Shown one piece after another: positions 36,337 to 42,852 of a stretch of 64,000 nucleotides of DNA (position 1 is its first letter; each line of letters starts with the position of its first letter). Source of the DNA: an uncultured Muribaculaceae bacterium (GTDB lineage: Bacteria > Bacteroidota > Bacteroidia > Bacteroidales > Muribaculaceae); NCBI GenBank assembly GCA_910587425.1, contig CAJUKU010000007.1, positions 1 to 64,000 of the forward strand. Reading direction: 5' to 3'. The notes under the pieces are model-generated. The model worked only from the letters and a program-made list of their open reading frames with translations, did not search any database and was not told where the DNA came from. A program made the translations under genes and the position numbers.

Positions 36337-36782
36337 TTATGGTGTGAGTATCTTTTTTATGTCGTCGACGATCTTTGCGTCGATGGTTTTGTCAGCGTCA
36401 CCGAGGAATAGATAAATTTGCGCATCTTAGCGGTGACGGAGGGTAAGAGTGTTCCTCCCCCGTTGTGTATTGCCGCGTATGGCAGCGGGCTGTATATGCG
36501 GACTCGCCCCTCGCCCGGGTCGAATGCTATTGATCTGTAGAGCCGCTGGCGTGACGACAGGAGGGGCCCATAGCGTGCGGCGGCACCTCCGGCGGTGTCG
36601 GACTGGCGGCGTGCCGGCTGCCATTTCTGCAGGGAGGTATCGATGAATCCTCCCTGCTGGAACCCCTCCTGAAAGTGGCTTTTGGCGAGTGTTCCGGCGA
36701 TCTTCGGGAGTCGATTCCGTGTATATCCGTCGATCTCCTTGATCTTTGTCCTGGCAAATTTCAAAAATTCTTCGGAAGTCAT
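36337..36782 (-). pseudogene. Remnant of a phage virion-morphogenesis (Mu gpG-like) gene
   Basis: From the ATG at 36782 the protein reads MTSEEFLKFARTKIKEI and includes LLSSRQRLYRSI and PYAAIHNGGGT followed by VTAKMRKF, the pattern of the phage virion morphogenesis family. The frame then goes off. In the next frame the sequence ends plausibly as YLFLGDADKTIDAKIVDDIK before the TAA at 36337-36339. A stretch of roughly 20-30 codons seems to be lost at the join. The gene is Mu-like and unrelated to the HK97-like prophage to the right. Confidence 0.7.
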
Positions 36783-36819
36783 TTTGTCGGATTGAAAATT
36801 AGTTGTAACTTTGTGACAG

Positions 36820-36888
36820 CTCGAAAGGGTTACGCATGCTACGGCAAGGCGGTCCGCGGGGAGGCTTTTAGCCTCTACCGCTTTTTTT
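36820..36888 (+). ncRNA. Candidate small RNA A
   Basis: A full promoter is visible: -33 TTG at 36784-36786, 19-base spacer, -7 TAACTTTG at 36806-36813. About 69 nt later is an intrinsic terminator: GCGGT (36849-36853) with ACCGC (36877-36881), GAGGCT with AGCCTC inside, then seven T. It is antisense to the 5' flank of the Mu-like remnant. Shares CGCAT-N12-CGGTCCGCG (36833-36858) with unit B. Function unknown. Confidence 0.5.
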
Positions 36889-36957
36889 AGTTCTTTTGCA
36901 GAAGAATCGGGGTTCATGATTTTGTAAGACTGGAAAATAGTGTTACATTTGCGGTGT

Positions 36958-37009
36958 CCCAGAGTATCGCATATAGGCTGGTATCGGCTCGCGAACCCGG
37001 GGATTTTTT
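36958..37009 (+). ncRNA. Candidate small RNA B
   Basis: The promoter has -33 TTTG at 36921-36924, a 19-base spacer and -7 TACATTTG at 36944-36951. About 52 nt later there is GGGGA followed by six T (37004-37009). The 3' GGGAT can pair with GTCCC near the 5' end, and GCTG/CGGC forms an inner stem. It shares CGCAT-N12-CGGCTCGCG (36968-36993) with unit A at identical spacing. Confidence 0.45.
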
Positions 37010-37082
37010 ATTCAGTCAGATATCAATAAAATCGATGTTTATAATTTTGTTTAATCTGTAAATTATATTACCTTTGCGATGA

Positions 37083-37150
37083 TAACGACACCATCATGGT
37101 CTCGTTGTCAACGGGCGCCGGGGGGCTCTTAGGGAGTACCCGGCTTTTTT
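37083..37150 (+). ncRNA. Candidate small RNA C
   Basis: The promoter has -33 TTG at 37047-37049, a 19-base spacer and -7 TACCTTTG at 37069-37076. The terminator is GCCGGG (37117-37122) pairing with CCCGGC (37139-37144), with CTC/GAG inside, then six T. RNA length would be about 68 nt. It lies about 120 bases before tRNA-Gly. Similarity to units A and B is weaker (CATCAT, then CGGGCGCCG). Confidence 0.5.
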
Positions 37151-37240
37151 ATATGTCAAATGTCAGAATCTTGAGTGACAGTTGGGTAAACAGATTGCTC
37201 AAAAATGCGGAAGAATATGTTCCAAATCAAAAAAAATGGT

Positions 37241-37248
37241 TAACTTTG
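37241..37248 (+). promoter_or_regulatory. -7 box of tRNA-Gly
   Basis: TAACTTTG, 21 bases before the mature 5' end of the tRNA. No strong -33 element is seen. Confidence 0.6.
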
Positions 37249-37269
37249 CATGGTCAAAAAACGACATCT

Positions 37270-37342
37270 GCGGAAGTAGCTCAGTTGGTAGAGCATCAGC
37301 TTCCCAAGCTGAGGGTCGCGGGTTCGAGCCCCGTTTTCCGCT
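37270..37342 (+). tRNA. tRNA-Gly (CCC), probable phage attachment site
   Basis: The acceptor GCGGAAG pairs with TTTCCGC, with discriminator T. The anticodon loop is TTCCCAA, anticodon CCC, and the T-arm is GGGTTCGAGCCCC. CCA is not encoded. The integrase gene begins 214 bases downstream, so the 3' half of the tRNA is the likely att core. The other att copy is not in this window. Confidence 0.93.
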
Positions 37343-37352
37343 CAATAAATAA

Positions 37353-37397
37353 AGCGCTAAAAATCAACTTTATAACACTTGATTTTGGCGCTTTTTT
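37353..37397 (+). terminator. Terminator after tRNA-Gly
   Basis: AGCGCTAAAAATCAA pairs with TTGATTTTGGCGCT (one bulge), followed by a T-run to 37397. Confidence 0.85.
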
Positions 37398-37479
37398 CAT
37401 ATCCAAGAGCCTTGTTTTAACATATTTTCATGCAGGTTTTGCGCTGAAAATGCCCCAAAATCTACTAATTTTACTCAAA

Positions 37480-37541
37480 ATGTTTCACCAATGTTTCACC
37501 AATGTTTCACCAATGTTTCACCAATTTCATCAATTTCATCA
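37480..37541 (+). repeat. Tandem 11-bp repeats before the integrase gene
   Basis: ATGTTTCACCA occurs four times head to tail (37480-37523), followed by ATTTCATCA twice (37524-37541). The period is about one helical turn. The array ends 14 bases before the integrase start. Confidence 0.85.
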
Positions 37542-37555
37542 TCATTTAATGGATT

Positions 37556-38761
37556 ATGTTCACATATAAATTTATTGTCCGTAGGGATAGAAAGAACACT
37601 TTAATGCTACGTCTGATTTGTGGACGTAAGAAAGCGGATATCTCATTAGGGTTGCAGTTGACAGAGGATACGCTCACGGATGCGCTTTCAGACAAGCCAA
37701 AAGCTGAGAATATGAAATGGCGTTCGGTTTTGTTGCTTTATCAGGACCAGCTCGACGAACTGAAATGCAAGCTGCTAAGATCGAGACGCGGCGAGTGGGA
37801 TATCGCGGAGGTGAAAGATATGGTTCTTCATGATTGCTTAAATAAAAAGCAAGATGAGGATGTCGTGACATTTATAGGGCATTTTCAACGTTTTGTAAAT
37901 GGGAAAACGAATCCCGGAACTATAGGCGTATATAAGCATACATTGGATCGCATTAGATTGTTTGACCCGGATATTGACAATAAAAACTTTGAGGATATAG
38001 ACCTTAAGTGGCTCACGGATTTCGAGGCGTTCTGCGCAAGGACGGCGACTAAGAACGCTCGCAATATCCATCTACGGAATATTCGCGCTGTGTTTAATAA
38101 TGCGATAGATTATGAAATAACATCCGCATATCCGTTCCGGCGGTTCAAGATCCGCCCGGAGGCTACGCGCAAGCGGTCACTCACGGTAGAGGAGCTGCGG
38201 ACGTTGTTTGATTACCCCGTGGAGCCTTATGCAGAGATATACCGGGATATGTTCAAGCTGATTTTTATGCTCATCGGCATCAACACCGTCGATCTCCATG
38301 GGCTGACGCGGATCACCGATGGTCGTATAGAGTACAAGCGCGCCAAGACATCCCGCCTTTACTCCATCAGGGTTGAGCCGGAAGCCATGGAGATAATTGA
38401 AAAATATCAGGGTGAGAAAGGGCTGCTCTGCATCGCTGACCGGTGGAGCGACCACCGCAATTTCCGGCATCAGCTCAACATGGCGTTGCAAAAGATCGGC
38501 GAGGTGGAGCGCAAGGGTCGTGGCGGTAAAAAGATCATCACGTCGGCATTTCCCGGACTGTCGAGCTACTGGGCGCGCCACTCATGGGCGACCATCGCCA
38601 GGAAGATCGGCGTGTCGCTTGACGACATCGCGCTTGCCCTGGGGCATTCGGACGGCAAGCACGAGACAACTTTGATCTATATAGACGAGACGGAGATCCG
38701 CGAGGCTATCGACAAAGCCAACCGCCGCGTGCTCGATTGGGTGCTTTACGGTAAAAAATAA
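37556..38761 (+). CDS. int: Tyrosine recombinase / phage integrase
   Basis: This 401-residue enzyme should integrate and excise the prophage at tRNA-Gly. It has the Bacteroidota layout: an N-terminal arm-binding region (MFTYKFIVRRDRKNTLMLRL), a SAM-like core-binding domain (about 105-205) and a catalytic domain. Motif II is YWARHSWATIARKIG (His and Arg), GHSDGKHETTLIY precedes the nucleophile, and the Tyr is in IYIDETEIREAI. The first catalytic Arg, normally in TG-x-R, is not at its place: the text reads IGINTVDLHGL. This form is known to me from other Bacteroides integrases. Confidence 0.9.
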   Translation: MFTYKFIVRRDRKNTLMLRLICGRKKADISLGLQLTEDTLTDALSDKPKAENMKWRSVLLLYQDQLDELKCKLLRSRRGEWDIAEVKDMVLHDCLNKKQDEDVVTFIGHFQRFVNGKTNPGTIGVYKHTLDRIRLFDPDIDNKNFEDIDLKWLTDFEAFCARTATKNARNIHLRNIRAVFNNAIDYEITSAYPFRRFKIRPEATRKRSLTVEELRTLFDYPVEPYAEIYRDMFKLIFMLIGINTVDLHGLTRITDGRIEYKRAKTSRLYSIRVEPEAMEIIEKYQGEKGLLCIADRWSDHRNFRHQLNMALQKIGEVERKGRGGKKIITSAFPGLSSYWARHSWATIARKIGVSLDDIALALGHSDGKHETTLIYIDETEIREAIDKANRRVLDWVLYGKK

Positions 38762-38807
38762 ATTCGTACACTCATTGAGAATACAATAGCGCTGGAAATA
38801 CAATCCC

Positions 38808-38901
38808 TATCAGACAGCATGTAGACGATTTTCCTCATTCATCCTAAACGCTGTCTGATAACCGCGCCCCTGCCGCACAACATGCCGCGCAGGGGCGCTT
38901 T
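38808..38901 (+). terminator. Two inverted repeats after int
   Basis: TATCAGACAGC (38808-38818) pairs with its complement at 38850-38860. GCGCCCCTGC (38864-38873) pairs with its complement at 38889-38898, followed by TTT. The second is the likelier terminator of the integrase transcript. The 38762-39140 stretch has no gene. Confidence 0.6.
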
Positions 38902-39036
38902 CCATACAGTTGATTATGTCGATTCGAGAGCTTCATCATGAACTATCCACCAGCGAGCGCTTAGGCAAAAGATTGCCCCGCTACGCAGAATTTTGAAAAA
39001 TCGATTTTGTGTAAAGCGGGTGAGGTGTGAGGTTTG

Positions 39037-39075
39037 AGGGGGTGGGGCTAAAAATTTTGACCCCCTACCCCTTTT
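39037..39075 (+). terminator. G/C-rich hairpin with T-run
   Basis: AGGGG and GGGG pair with CCCC and CCCCT across two mismatches, then TTTT (39072-39075). It lies in the gene-free stretch between int and the RHH gene and could stop readthrough from int. Confidence 0.4.
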
Positions 39076-39140
39076 GCTTCCGCGCCACGGAACTTCCGGC
39101 GTGGTCGAGAAAAAAAATAATATTTCTTCTTGATTTTGTT

Positions 39141-39170
39141 TTGCAAATTCAAGAAAAAGCATTAACTTTG
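39141..39170 (+). promoter_or_regulatory. Promoter of the RHH gene and its leader
   Basis: -33 TTG at 39141-39143 and -7 TAACTTTG at 39163-39170, with a 19-base spacer, an ideal Bacteroidota promoter. The leader before the RHH gene would be about 240 nt. Confidence 0.75.
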
Positions 39171-39249
39171 TATTGTGATCAAAGAGAGATCGCAACGGAG
39201 ATAACTGATGCCGGCAAAAGAAAGTTTAACCCCGACAAATCCGGGAATC

Positions 39250-39321
39250 ATGTTGACCTTAGAAATTAACATCAGGATTTGGAAACTTAAGATTGCAAGA
39301 ATAACCTTTACAATCTTCTGA
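39250..39321 (+). CDS. Candidate 23-residue leader peptide
   Basis: ATG at 39250 to TGA at 39319 encodes MLTLEINIRIWKLKIARITF plus three residues. Hydrophobic residues alternate with polar or basic ones, so it could form an amphipathic strand. It lies in the leader of the RHH gene, 3 bases before a large hairpin. No family is recognised, and translation is unproven. Confidence 0.4.
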   Translation: MLTLEINIRIWKLKIARITFTIF

Positions 39322-39323
39322 TC

Positions 39324-39380
39324 CAAGCGAGGGCGGCAAGCCTCAAAGAACTCCCCTTTGGGGGAGTCGCCCTCTGCTTG
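39324..39380 (+). promoter_or_regulatory. Large hairpin in the RHH leader
   Basis: CAAGC pairs with GCTTG, GAGGGCG with CGCCCTC, and ACTCCCC with GGGGAGT around a TTT loop, with one side loop. A smaller stem AAGATTG/CAATCTT (39289-39317) precedes it. There is no T-run after it, so it is not a simple terminator. Confidence 0.6.
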
Positions 39381-39415
39381 TCGGGATTAAACAGCCACAA
39401 AATTAAAACAAACAG

Positions 39416-39631
39416 ATGGAAAAACAAAACGAAGAGAAAAGAAACGGACATGGAGGGCGCAGGGCTGGAGCCGGGAGACCACGTACACTGGCTAACTCAC
39501 AGACCATAGCCATACGCATTCCTGATGATGTGGTTCAGATCCTATCCACACAGAAAAACCGCTCAGCTTATATCATAGAAGCTATCCGAGCATATTCACG
39601 AGGCAATACTTGCGCGCCTGCCGATTCTTAG
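39416..39631 (+). CDS. Small ribbon-helix-helix-like DNA-binding protein
   Basis: The 71-residue product has a basic, Gly-rich N-terminus (HGGRRAGAGRPRT), then SQTIAIRIPDDVVQILST and RSAYIIEAIRAYSRG, the strand-helix-helix pattern of CopG/Arc-type repressors. Its position near int, on the opposite strand from the rest of the phage, would suit a lysogeny or integrase regulator. That role is inferred. It is convergent with the late region, whose last gene ends at 39648. Confidence 0.75.
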   Translation: MEKQNEEKRNGHGGRRAGAGRPRTLANSQTIAIRIPDDVVQILSTQKNRSAYIIEAIRAYSRGNTCAPADS

Positions 39632-39647
39632 GGGTTATATACCGGTA

Positions 39648-40226
39648 TCAGAAACGTATCAGGTTGTATGTGGCGGTCACTCCGATGAATGGCTTTAGCC
39701 CTTGCGGGGTCATGCCGTAACCGGCGCTGATGCCTATGCCCCACCGCTTGCGCTTGTCGGGCGGGTGGCGGATGGTGACGGTCTCGCGGCGGGGGTAGAC
39801 CTGCATGGTGTCGAGGCTCACCCATGCGCCGGTGATCACCGCACAGTATGTGGAGTCCTCATAGACCTTGCGCTCCATGGGGATGATCACGTCGGCTGAG
39901 TCACCATGCTCCGGACTTGTACACGCGTTTGTACAAGTTTCCGTCCAAGTCTCTGCACTCTGTGCCGACAAGTTGTAATCTCGTGCATGGTTGTTGTCAT
40001 CTGATGCAGCCCCTCGCCACAGCGGCAGACGCATCACCATTTCGGGCAGCTGCGCAGTCTGCACCGGTTCGGGAGTAACCACCGTTACTGTGTCGTAGAC
40101 CACCGAGCGCACCGTGTCCGGCACCGCCTCTGTCGCTCTGCTGCCTCCATGGAGGTGTGCGAGCCATGCCACCCCCGCCACAATCAGCAGGAGCAGCACG
40201 GCTGCGGTTATCAGTACTCTACGCAT
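39648..40226 (-). CDS. Membrane-anchored protein at the end of the late operon (DUF6808-like)
   Basis: The 192-residue protein has an N-terminal membrane helix (about 5-24), a proline/threonine-rich stretch with VVYDTVTVVTPEPVQTAQLP, and a C-terminus RKRWGIGISAGYGM continuing to PFIGVTATYNLIRF, which looks like one or two strands of an outer-membrane barrel. I recall similar proteins from Bacteroides phages. It lies just after the endolysin gene, so a role in the last step of lysis is possible, but this is a guess. Confidence 0.65.
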   Translation of the reverse strand: MRRVLITAAVLLLLIVAGVAWLAHLHGGSRATEAVPDTVRSVVYDTVTVVTPEPVQTAQLPEMVMRLPLWRGAASDDNNHARDYNLSAQSAETWTETCTNACTSPEHGDSADVIIPMERKVYEDSTYCAVITGAWVSLDTMQVYPRRETVTIRHPPDKRKRWGIGISAGYGMTPQGLKPFIGVTATYNLIRF

Positions 40227-40495
40227 TCGCCAACGTTTTTGACGGTTGTCTCCCAGTCTTTGGCATCGGCGCGAACATCTCCGGTGACAATCACCATGCC
40301 ATGTCCGATTCCATGTGCTATCATGTCTTTATCGCACCGGACGTCGCCGCCGAACTCGGCTATTATGTCGTATTTCGCTATGTCTTCCTCCGAGGCAAAG
40401 ACTTTGATCGGCATTTTATTGTGTTCCTCGAACCATGTCACTTCTTCCGCGCAGATGATGTCGCCGCGCACTAACACTGCTTTCTGTTTTTCCAT
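40211..40495 (-). CDS. Small phage protein of unknown function
   Basis: The 94-residue soluble acidic protein (MEKQKAVLVRGDIICAEEV) has no motif I can name. It contains two cysteines and a segment HGIGHGMVIVTGDVRADAKD. It lies between the endolysin and the membrane-anchored protein and overlaps the latter by 16 bases. Confidence 0.7.
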   Translation of the reverse strand: MEKQKAVLVRGDIICAEEVTWFEEHNKMPIKVFASEEDIAKYDIIAEFGGDVRCDKDMIAHGIGHGMVIVTGDVRADAKDWETTVKNVGECVEY

Positions 40496-40529
40496 TGTCT
40501 GAGTTATTAAGGATTATTTAATATGTGGG

Positions 40530-40925
40530 TCATGCCGGATTGCGTTTAGCCCGCTCCGGGTTCCACGATATATGCAGCCATTTGAAGCCGTACTTCTTGC
40601 CGATAAGCTCGAAGTATGGCAGGTTGAGATCCTGCGCCAACTGATAGAGCTTCCGGTTGTCAACGGCATTGCCGGTGGTGATGTCAGCCGCGTGCCCGGT
40701 GAGGTGCATCGACGTTGCCACACCGCCCACGAGCTTGTTGAGCTGCTGACAGCGGTAGCCCGAAGTTACAGTGATAGGCTTCCCCCACGCCTCGCGCAGA
40801 GGGTCGAGCACGTTGTCTACAAGCGCAGCCACATTGCGGCGTGCCGCCTCCGGCATCGTGTTGTCTATGGCATAGCGTGTGGCTGTGTTGCTACGCTCGA
40901 ACTCCTGAAAAGAAAAGTATTTCAT
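40530..40925 (-). CDS. M15-family peptidase endolysin
   Basis: The 131-residue protein is a D-Ala-D-Ala-type peptidase of family M15 (subfamily A/Pfam M15_3), which cuts peptide cross-links in peptidoglycan at the end of infection. Zinc ligands are visible in MHLTGHAADI (His and Asp) and in WLHISWNP (His). SGYRCQQLNKLVGGV is the conserved preceding segment. There is no signal peptide, so it needs the holin encoded upstream (41972-42439). Confidence 0.9.
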   Translation of the reverse strand: MKYFSFQEFERSNTATRYAIDNTMPEAARRNVAALVDNVLDPLREAWGKPITVTSGYRCQQLNKLVGGVATSMHLTGHAADITTGNAVDNRKLYQLAQDLNLPYFELIGKKYGFKWLHISWNPERAKRNPA

Positions 40926-40942
40926 AAATCATATTTTGTTGT

Positions 40943-40950
40943 TACCTTTG
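40943..40950 (+). promoter_or_regulatory. Plus-strand -7 box inside the lysis module
   Basis: TACCTTTG, opposite to the late transcript, about 120 bases before the plus-strand membrane gene. The -33 region is weak. Confidence 0.5.
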
Positions 40951-40963
40951 TGATGTGCGATTG

Positions 40964-41066
40964 GTGACGCTCTCGCACGCCGAACTTATTAACTCCCGAT
41001 ATACGCGCTTGATAGCAGAGCGTCACTTTATTGCTATCAGCCGTATGTCGGGGTTTATTGTTTTTT
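40964..41066 (+). promoter_or_regulatory. Leader with overlapping inverted repeats and T-run
   Basis: GTGACGCTCT (40964-40973) is perfectly complementary to AGAGCGTCAC (41017-41026). A longer imperfect stem joins 40995-41016 to 41033-41052 (CCCGA, ATACG, TGATAGC with their complements), and its loop contains the second arm of the first repeat. TTTATTGTTTTTT follows. The two helices form a pseudoknot or exclude each other, as in attenuators. Confidence 0.6.
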
Positions 41067-41070
41067 ACTC

Positions 41071-41762
41071 ATGGGGCATCGTCTTGCATTGATAGCGTCT
41101 GCCATAGCCTTGGTCATATCTATTTTTGTTCTATGCTTGGTTTATCCCTCACCCACGCCTCTTGACTTCGATTATCTTGGATTAATCGTCGGTATTACCG
41201 CTTTTCTCGTAACAGGGCTGCTGGGTTGGCAGATTTACAATAGCTTGACAATCGACCGAAGAATCGCTAATTTAAGTGAGCTGACTCGGCAATAGATGGA
41301 AAGAGCAAAGAGCTTGAAGTATCTGCTCGTCGGGCGTCCCTCCTTGCCGAAGCATTCTCATTGTTATCGGAAAATACGGTCTACCACTCCCTGTCAGTAC
41401 GCGGTCCCGTGGTGGACTATAACGAGGTCGTGAATACATACATTCGTTATGCGGAGTGCTTAAGTTTATTTCTACAGGCAGAAAACGAGAAGTATGCGCA
41501 GTTGTGCCTTGTGAACGCGGATATGGTATTGGGATTAATGGCAAACGGTCTTGCAAACGATTGTGTGCTGCCTCCGACATTTCATGAGATCTGTGATAAA
41601 ATCTACTCGGAGACGTTGTTCCCACACTCCAAATTTTTAAGTGATGGCTCAACTCAATTGCTCTTCGACGTGCGCGCACGGCGTAAGAGCATGGGCACGG
41701 ATAGACCTCTGCCCTCTGCGGTGAATCCTTGGGGGATGATGATAAACCGCAACCGCGTATAA
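41071..41762 (+). pseudogene. Two-helix membrane protein gene, frameshifted
   Basis: The first part (41071-41295) encodes two membrane helices (ALIASAIALVISIFVLCL and LGLIVGITAFLVTGLLGW), then IDRRIANLSEL before a stop. In the -1 frame the text continues without a break from 41283 as DSAIDGKSKELEVSARRASL and on to 41762. A single lost G at GAGCTG(G)ACTCG explains it. An intact product would be about 230 residues with a cytosolic alpha-helical domain. It is on the plus strand inside the minus-strand lysis module, like a lysogenic-conversion gene. I do not recognise the family. Confidence 0.65.
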
Positions 41763-41798
41763 GCCTCCGCATCCGGAGGCGAACGGTGTCTATGATCT

Positions 41799-41975
41799 TC
41801 ATTCCTCCTGCTTGAACGTTGTCTCCTGCGGGCGCTTGCCGTCGATCGTGGCTGTACCGTCGTTGCCTTGCCCCCACAGAGGACGTGATTTCTGCGCGCG
41901 GTGTGCACGCCAGTTGCTCCAGATGAACACGGCTAAGAAAATGACCGCCACGGTGATGATGATTGCTGTTGTCAT
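41799..41975 (-). CDS. Small single-helix membrane protein of the lysis module
   Basis: The 58-residue product starts MTTAIIITVAVIFLAVFIWS, a membrane helix, followed by a short basic then acidic tail ending TTFKQEE. It starts at 41975, overlapping the holin stop by ATGA. It may assist the holin or be a spanin-like part. No family is recognised. Confidence 0.65.
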   Translation of the reverse strand: MTTAIIITVAVIFLAVFIWSNWRAHRAQKSRPLWGQGNDGTATIDGKRPQETTFKQEE

Positions 41976-42439
41976 GATTGGTTGGTGTTTGGTTTGTCTG
42001 TATTGTCTGTTTCGGGATCCTCGATGGCGCGTTGTAACTCCGGACGATCTAAGAACTTCCAAATGTTGAACCGCTTGCGGATCCCCTTATACTCGAAATA
42101 ATTGTTGATGCAGCTGCTGAGCTCGATGCCGTAGACGATGAACAGCATCCCCATACTGACCACCGGCACGCCCACAGCCGGGGCGAACGTACGTGTGCAG
42201 ACTTCGGCGATTGTCACCCAACAGAGATAATCTATCATCTTGTTTATGGTGCGCCGCCACATCCGGCTCGTACGTATCTTCTCGCCCCGCTTGCGGGCAG
42301 CCATGATGCCGAAACGCAGGTCTGCGAAGCATAACACCACCCCTAACAGCAGCCACGGAGCGAGGTGCGCGTAAAACTCGGCGAGGAGTACAGCAAACAC
42401 CGCCAGTATGTCGCGGATAGGTGATGATGTCGCCTCCAT
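41972..42439 (-). CDS. Phage holin (holin_4-like)
   Basis: The 155-residue protein has about three or four hydrophobic segments. ADLRFGIMAARKRGEKIRTS followed by RRTINKMIDYLCWVTIA matches the conserved middle of toxin-secretion/phage-lysis holins. It would permeabilise the inner membrane and release the endolysin. The start at 42439 (MEATSSPIRD) is 2 bases after the upstream stop. The longer frame to 42484 overlaps that gene and is unlikely. Confidence 0.8.
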   Translation of the reverse strand: MEATSSPIRDILAVFAVLLAEFYAHLAPWLLLGVVLCFADLRFGIMAARKRGEKIRTSRMWRRTINKMIDYLCWVTIAEVCTRTFAPAVGVPVVSMGMLFIVYGIELSSCINNYFEYKGIRKRFNIWKFLDRPELQRAIEDPETDNTDKPNTNQS

Positions 42440-42441
42440 GC

Positions 42442-42852
42442 TCACGCCTCCTCCATAAGCGTAGCCGTCACCGCGTCGAGCCATGCGGCGGCAGGGATAA
42501 GCACATCCTCCTCCGGCTTGCGTCCCCGACGGCGCACCACATCATGCGGACACGCACCGCAAAGCTCCACGAACGCCTCAGCCGAGTAGTGGCGACGCTC
42601 CAACGCAGCCTCCTCGTCGGCTTTCGCGGTCAGCAGCTCGTTCAGCGCATCATTCTCCTCGTCGGTACGCTCATCACCGCTCTTGGGCGGGTTGTCGGTG
42701 GCGATCTGCTCACGCACCGTCTCCCACTCCTTGATGCCCTTGGCGTAGTGGGCGCGCATGAGGCACGTCTCCGCACGAACCTTTGCGGGCAGTTCCATGG
42801 CGAGCGCATCGCCGAGCAGCACCATGGCTGTAAGAATATCCGTGTACTTCAT
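42442..42852 (-). CDS. Phage protein of unknown function
   Basis: The 136-residue, mostly helical, acidic protein (MKYTDILTAMVLLGDALAME) has no recognised motif. It contains several cysteines (VELCGACPHD) and a long charged helix at about 60-90. It overlaps its upstream neighbour by ATGA and lies between the tail adhesin and the holin. Confidence 0.7.
   Translation of the reverse strand: MKYTDILTAMVLLGDALAMELPAKVRAETCLMRAHYAKGIKEWETVREQIATDNPPKSGDERTDEENDALNELLTAKADEEAALERRHYSAEAFVELCGACPHDVVRRRGRKPEEDVLIPAAAWLDAVTATLMEEA

Noticed and set aside
37480..37541. Possible CRISPR array
   Set aside because: The repeats are 11 and 9 bases, directly adjacent and without spacers, and no cas genes are near.
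37096..37569. 157-codon plus-strand ORF before int
   Set aside because: It runs through candidate sRNA C, its terminator, tRNA-Gly, a second terminator and the 11-bp repeats, so it is a chance frame.
41972..42484. Longer N-terminus for the holin
   Set aside because: The extra 15 codons overlap the upstream gene, and the ATG at 42439 gives the 2-base spacing usual in this operon.
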